Assembly (NCBI GenBank): GCA_014380545.1
Contig: JACMJP010000536.1
Coordinates: 1-18,279 of the forward strand
Source of the DNA: Chitinophagales bacterium
GTDB lineage: Bacteria; Bacteroidota; Bacteroidia; Chitinophagales; BACL12
Length of the DNA stretch: 18,279 nt
Reading direction: 5' to 3'
This document shows, one piece after another, positions 14,525 to 18,279 of this stretch (position 1 is the stretch's first letter; each line of letters starts with the position of its first letter). Below the pieces are notes generated by a model, which saw only the letters and a list, made by a program, of their open reading frames with translations, did no database searches and had not been told where the DNA came from. A program made the translations under genes and the position numbers.

Positions 14525-14549
14525 ATCTTCGTACCAAAATCTGAAAATC

Positions 14550-16088
14550 ATGAAAAAAATATTTCGTGTAGCTGGCATTGCAATATGTTTTATGGTGTTG
14601 TATTCATGCAAAAAAAATGAAACTGGAAAAGTTTCAGAATTATTCAATTACATTCCCGCAAATGCAAGCATTGTTGTAAATATAAATACAGGGCAATTGC
14701 GAAAAAAAATTGACTGGGATTATCTTAACGCCAATCCGATGATTGCTCTTTTAAAAATGGGTATGCAGGATAATATCCTTTCCAAATATATCAGTAACGC
14801 AGATGCTACCGGAATAAATTTCGACAGCGAAATATTATTATATACAATTGTTGACTCAACAAACGGCAACGCAATGGTGTATTCTGTTATGGAATTAAAA
14901 GACAAAAAGAAATTTGAGGAAATGATAAAAGCTTTTACAAAAACAGAAACATTTACGAATGAAAATAATTTTACATCCTGTAGTGGAAAAGGAATGATAG
15001 CCGGATGGAGTAATGATATTGTAATTATGATAAACAATCCTGATGAAATGAATGCGGATGGAACTTATCTAAACACATATTTACAAAGTGCTTTTTCAAT
15101 TCAGCAAAGTTTAATTGATAAAGATGCAGCATTTAAAGATATTATGATGCAAACATCTGATATGGATATTTGGGCTGATACAAAATTTGTGATGAATTAT
15201 TTTATGGGTACAAATAAAAATATGGTGACACAAAAAACAGACATGTTTTATTCTGTAAATTTCAATAAAGGAGATATAGCAGTAACCGTGCAAACAAAAC
15301 CCGAAGACGCAAAAGGCAAAGAAATATTAGAAAAAATGTTCAACTATAAATCAAAAGAGAATTTAATGATGTATTTACCGAATGACTACGATATGGTTTT
15401 ACATGCGGGCACAAAGCCCGCTGATTTTATTTCTGCGATGCAGGAACTAACAGGCAAAAATTTAATCGCTGAAATAAAAAAAGGTATGGATAGTACAATT
15501 ACTGAAGCTGAAGTTCAGAAATTAATAGATCAGGTAGGCGGTGAGGGAATTGTTGCAATAAAAAATAAAAATACAGGAGAATATAATTCTGACCCTGATG
15601 TTGTTGCTATACTAAATGTAAATACAGATACTGCTTTGCAAATGTTTACCCGATATAATAAAGAATATGAAGTCATGCAGCATGGAAAATATACAAAACT
15701 CCAAAAACCTTATGATACTATTTATGCATTGCAGCAAAATAAAATGCTCTTCGTTTCCAATAAAACAATTTTAATTGATGAATCGTCTGACAGTAAAGAA
15801 TCTATGCAAAAAATGCCTACCGAAATTTTGGATGCCATACAAAATGAACCATTTGTATTTTATTTAGATATAAAAAAAATGATGCCGGGTGATGCGGGGA
15901 ATTTTGCTGGTATTATTTCAACAGCACTTAATCTATTTGAAGATGTATCTGTAATTGCTCGGCCAATGCAGGGAGATGTGCATTTAGGAGAAATAAAATT
16001 AACAGTGAGCAATAAAGATGAATGGAGTATTGATTACATCATAAAAACAATTTTAGAGATGTCTGGTAATCTGTTCAAAGGAAATTAA
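14550..16088 (+). CDS. DUF4836-like lipoprotein
   Basis: The ATG at 14550 is preferred because any earlier in-frame start (14466) would run through the terminator. The 512-residue product has a lipobox LYSC with lipidation at Cys20. Its body starts SELFNYIPANASIVVNINTG, the form of the Bacteroidota DUF4836 family, in which an 'IPxxAsxVxxin' strand opens a large two-domain periplasmic or surface protein. It contains acidic loops and a repeated strand-helix texture (YSVMELKDKKKFEEMIKAF, FLVSN-like strands, and late GDVHLGEIKLTVSNKDEWS). No catalytic motif is visible. The ABC ATPase gene begins nine bases after its stop, so it is likely the first gene of a lipoprotein-ABC operon. The family name is from pattern memory and less certain than the lipoprotein call. 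Confidence 0.75.
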   Translation: MKKIFRVAGIAICFMVLYSCKKNETGKVSELFNYIPANASIVVNINTGQLRKKIDWDYLNANPMIALLKMGMQDNILSKYISNADATGINFDSEILLYTIVDSTNGNAMVYSVMELKDKKKFEEMIKAFTKTETFTNENNFTSCSGKGMIAGWSNDIVIMINNPDEMNADGTYLNTYLQSAFSIQQSLIDKDAAFKDIMMQTSDMDIWADTKFVMNYFMGTNKNMVTQKTDMFYSVNFNKGDIAVTVQTKPEDAKGKEILEKMFNYKSKENLMMYLPNDYDMVLHAGTKPADFISAMQELTGKNLIAEIKKGMDSTITEAEVQKLIDQVGGEGIVAIKNKNTGEYNSDPDVVAILNVNTDTALQMFTRYNKEYEVMQHGKYTKLQKPYDTIYALQQNKMLFVSNKTILIDESSDSKESMQKMPTEILDAIQNEPFVFYLDIKKMMPGDAGNFAGIISTALNLFEDVSVIARPMQGDVHLGEIKLTVSNKDEWSIDYIIKTILEMSGNLFKGN

Positions 16089-16097
16089 TTCCACTAG

Positions 16098-16736
16098 TTG
16101 CAAATTCATCTTCAACATATTATACCGCAGCCCTTAGCTGAAAAAGATCTTTCTGTTTCTGATATCTGGAATAAAGAAATTACTTTTAAGGCAGGCGAAC
16201 ACATACATGTGCATGCGCCCTCTGGAATTGGTAAATCAACACTTATTCATATTTTATATGGCTTGCGTAAAGATTATGAGGGCGCCTTATCATTCAACAA
16301 TAAAAGAATAAAAATCAGGGCATCTTACATAAGTAACATGCGCAAAAAAAATATTTCAGTAGTTTTTCAGGATATGCGCTTATTTCCGTCTTTAACAGGT
16401 TTGGAAAATTTGACCGTGAAAAATAGTTTAACAAATTTCACTTCTGATGATGTAATTAAAAATATGATGCAGCAACTTGGCGTTGAACATCTTTTACAAA
16501 AAACTGCAAACACAATGTCTCTGGGTGAGCAGCAACGCATAGCAATTATACGCTCATTACTGCAACCATTCAATTGGCTATTACTGGATGAGCCATTCAG
16601 CCATTTAGATAATAATAACATTGAAAAGGCAAAAGCACTGATAATACAAACCTGCAAAAAAAATAATGCAGGAATGTGTATTACTACACTGGGAGAAACT
16701 TATGATATGTTTTTTCACAAAAGCCTGAATTTATGA
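16098..16736 (+). CDS. ABC transporter ATP-binding protein (LolD/MacB-like)
   Basis: The 212-residue ATPase has a Walker A APSGIGKST (40-48, first Gly replaced by Ala), a Q-loop VVFQDMRLF (Gln91), a signature MSLGEQQR (140-147), Walker B WLLLDEP (160-166, catalytic Glu165) and a D-loop HLD. The switch (H-loop) His expected after about residue 195 is absent: the segment reads CITTLGE, with Leu at the usual His position. The only start that keeps the first strand is TTG at 16098. An in-frame TAG lies just before it and the first Met codon comes at residue 81. It pairs with the next gene, an FtsX/MacB-fold permease, as lipoprotein-release or MacB-type ABC systems do. Whether it is fully active is uncertain because of the missing His. 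Confidence 0.87.
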   Translation: MQIHLQHIIPQPLAEKDLSVSDIWNKEITFKAGEHIHVHAPSGIGKSTLIHILYGLRKDYEGALSFNNKRIKIRASYISNMRKKNISVVFQDMRLFPSLTGLENLTVKNSLTNFTSDDVIKNMMQQLGVEHLLQKTANTMSLGEQQRIAIIRSLLQPFNWLLLDEPFSHLDNNNIEKAKALIIQTCKKNNAGMCITTLGETYDMFFHKSLNL

Positions 16737-17920
16737 GTGAAAAAAAACTCGTGCATAAAATCTTATGGAAAGGAAAGGGGAAAATAAACTTTTTCTTTGC
16801 AGGTATGGGGTTTTTAATTGGCTTTTTTATGTTATTGCTAGCAGTACATCTTTATAAAAATGTTTTTGCCCCCATAAATACAGAAATAAAATCAGAACAA
16901 TCTTCTGCTTATTTAATCATTAACAAGAAGGTAAATCTCACAAATTCACTGGGATTAATTAAAACATATTTCAGTGAACGGGAAATTGAAAATTTAAATC
17001 AGCAATCATTTATTAAAAGAGTTGGTGTTTTTTCATCCAATCAATTTAAAGCAAGTGTGAGTATGCAGGGTGTTGGTGGCAGCGATCTGCCAATTGAAAG
17101 TGTGGAAGAAATTTTTCTTGATACAATTCCGCAAAATTGGAACTGGCATACAAATGATGCAATAGTACCAATTATTTTATCAAATGAATTTATTAATCTC
17201 TACAATTTTGTAATGGCTCCAAGCTGGGGCACACCCCAAATACCCAAAGAAACAATTAACCAGTTTAAACTTGATCTGCATTTATCCGGTAATGGAAAGA
17301 GCAGCTCCTTTAAAACTCATGTTGCAGGATTCAGCGATAGAATAGTTTCGGTTTTAGTACCTCAAAGTTTTATGGACTGGGCAAATGCAGAATTTGGCAA
17401 TGGAGTTATTGTAAAACCAAATAGAATTATTCTGGAAGTAAGTGATCCTTCTGACACACAATTATTAAATTACTTAGATAAGAATGGCTACGAAACAAAC
17501 CGGGATAAATTAAAAAGTTCAGCGAAAAGTTTTGTATCCATATTAATTCTTGTTGTTAGTATTTTTGGTTTGCTAATATTTTTGCTTGCAATATTTTTAT
17601 TTGTAACAACTTTCAGCCTACTAATAGCGGAACAAAAAAATGATATAGGGTTATTATTTCAAATAGGATATGGTATCACTGTAATTCATAAAATATGGGC
17701 CTCAAGATTCATAAAATGGATGTTCGTATTGTTCGTATTAAGTATCCTGCTTTTATTAATCATTAATTATGTAATTGTAAACCTGGCAACCCAACAGGGT
17801 TTAACTATAGAAAAGAATATAAGCTATATTGTTTATATAAGTGGAATAATTTTATTATCAGTTGTATTGATTTATAACTGGATAAGAATAAAAACAAGCT
17901 TGACAAAAATATATCAATAA
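16733..17920 (+). CDS. ABC transporter permease, FtsX/MacB (LolE-like) fold
   Basis: The 395-residue protein shows the type VII ABC topology: one N-terminal membrane helix (21-41), a large extracytoplasmic domain (about 42-265) and three C-terminal helices (268-294, 329-351 and 364-384). The coupling region after the second helix reads EQKNDIGLLFQIGYG, similar to the EKxREIGxLxAxG segment in MacB and LolE that contacts the ATPase. Its ATG overlaps the ATPase stop by ATGA, so the two are a matched pair. Such systems do not pump substrate through the membrane but use ATP to move periplasmic cargo such as lipoproteins. The lipoprotein gene just upstream is a possible partner, which is inference. 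The exact subfamily was not resolved. Confidence 0.86.
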   Translation: MSEKKLVHKILWKGKGKINFFFAGMGFLIGFFMLLLAVHLYKNVFAPINTEIKSEQSSAYLIINKKVNLTNSLGLIKTYFSEREIENLNQQSFIKRVGVFSSNQFKASVSMQGVGGSDLPIESVEEIFLDTIPQNWNWHTNDAIVPIILSNEFINLYNFVMAPSWGTPQIPKETINQFKLDLHLSGNGKSSSFKTHVAGFSDRIVSVLVPQSFMDWANAEFGNGVIVKPNRIILEVSDPSDTQLLNYLDKNGYETNRDKLKSSAKSFVSILILVVSIFGLLIFLLAIFLFVTTFSLLIAEQKNDIGLLFQIGYGITVIHKIWASRFIKWMFVLFVLSILLLLIINYVIVNLATQQGLTIEKNISYIVYISGIILLSVVLIYNWIRIKTSLTKIYQ

Positions 17921-17965
17921 ATAATAAGTAGTAAAGAGTTTAATGCGGTTATAAATTGTAATTCA

Positions 17966-18279
17966 CTACTCCTTTTTCTTAGTCTCCTTCTTTTCCTTCG
18001 GCTCCTTGTTTTTCTTAGGCTCTTTTTTTTCCTCTTCCTTTAAATCTTTTACTTCCTCTTTTTTAGAATCTTTATTTTCTTCCTTCTCAGTCTTGCTCTC
18101 TTCTTCTGTCTCCTTGCTCTCTTCCTCCCTTGCTTTTATTTCATCAGTAATCACACCTTTTTCTTCAAGTATTGCGTACCATTTAATAAGTTTTTTTATA
18201 TCGCTTACATATAACTTTTCCCTGTCGTGATTCGGAACAATTTTAGTAAACCAATCCCTCACCGCATCATTCGATGCAT
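17966..18279 (-). CDS. DUF5606-like protein with Lys/Glu-rich tail, 5' partial
   Basis: The minus-strand frame runs off the right end of the window, so the true start lies outside; the GTG at 18262 is internal. The visible part begins with ASNDAVRDWFTKIVPNHD followed by REKLYVSDIKKLIKWY, which matches the end of the Bacteroidota DUF5606 family (a short helical protein of about 140-150 residues with the pattern '…RVYxSDIKKxxxWYNIL'). After the family domain this protein adds about 55 residues of almost pure Lys/Glu/Asp, with repeated EEESK, KEEN and KEPK elements, as an acidic-basic disordered tail. The tail is longer than in typical members. Cytoplasmic, function unknown. It is convergent with the ABC permease gene. 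Confidence 0.78.
   Translation of the reverse strand, partial: ASNDAVRDWFTKIVPNHDREKLYVSDIKKLIKWYAILEEKGVITDEIKAREEESKETEEESKTEKEENKDSKKEEVKDLKEEEKKEPKKNKEPKEKKETKKKE

Noticed and set aside
14466..14549. A 28-residue N-terminal extension of the DUF4836-like lipoprotein (in-frame start at 14466)
   Set aside because: It would be translated through a 13-bp terminator hairpin and T-run and would hide the lipoprotein signal peptide; the ATG at 14550 gives a normal lipobox.
18006..18230. Plus-strand Ser/Phe-rich frame opposite the Lys/Glu tail
   Set aside because: It is the antisense of the repetitive Lys/Glu codons and has no other support.
1..18279. tRNA, rRNA, CRISPR array, transposase or prophage genes
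   Set aside because: No cloverleaf, rRNA-like stretch, spaced direct repeats or transposase or phage motifs were seen by eye on either strand; a tRNA or covariance-model search would be decisive.

Overview
The window is AT-rich bacterial chromosome from a member of the Bacteroidota. Three lines of evidence support this: two secreted proteins with C-terminal type IX secretion (T9SS) sorting domains, several families largely confined to this phylum (DUF6089-like barrels, a DUF5606-like protein, a DUF4836-like lipoprotein), and TAnnTTTG -7 promoter elements with no strong Shine-Dalgarno sequences. A Chitinophagales- or Saprospirales-like lineage is possible, but I cannot place it further. Gene density is high and no gene-free stretch exceeds 300 bases. 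I saw no rRNA, tRNA, CRISPR array, transposase or prophage gene.

Left part (1-4213). The end of an alkyltransferase-like (ATL) DNA-repair protein with Ala in place of the active-site Cys is followed by a T9SS-exported protein of unknown function. Next comes a minus-strand antitoxin/toxin pair whose RelE-like toxin stops about 25-30 residues early and collides tail to tail with the T9SS gene. A 137-bp element with imperfect inverted ends and an 18-bp perfect palindrome separates this pair from aspS (aspartyl-tRNA synthetase). A small acidic lipoprotein built of five 10-residue beta-like repeats is divergent from aspS.

Minus-strand operon (7536 down to 4226). A TM2/OB-fold membrane protein, recR, and a 651-aa fusion of a GT2 glycosyltransferase to a degenerate polyprenyl-phosphate sugar-transferase-like module lie in one direction. 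recR and the fusion gene overlap by ATGA.

Middle (7719-10762). Three consecutive paralogous DUF6089-like outer-membrane beta-barrel genes each have their own intergenic hairpins or terminators and, for the first and third, candidate promoters. This tandem triplication is the most distinctive structure in the window.

Right part (10828-18279). A tightly coupled operon encodes a sodium:solute symporter, a LOG-family nucleotide phosphoribohydrolase and a Bcp-type peroxiredoxin. A T9SS-sorted protein with a choice-of-anchor V/Reeler-like domain and a strong terminator follow. Then comes a lipoprotein (DUF4836-like) with a two-gene ABC system of LolD/LolE-MacB type, whose ATPase starts at TTG and lacks the usual switch histidine. 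The window closes with the 3' part of a DUF5606-like protein carrying a long Lys/Glu-rich tail. Most genes look like ordinary housekeeping or envelope genes. No clearly new multi-gene system is evident, but several individual architectures deserve a second look.
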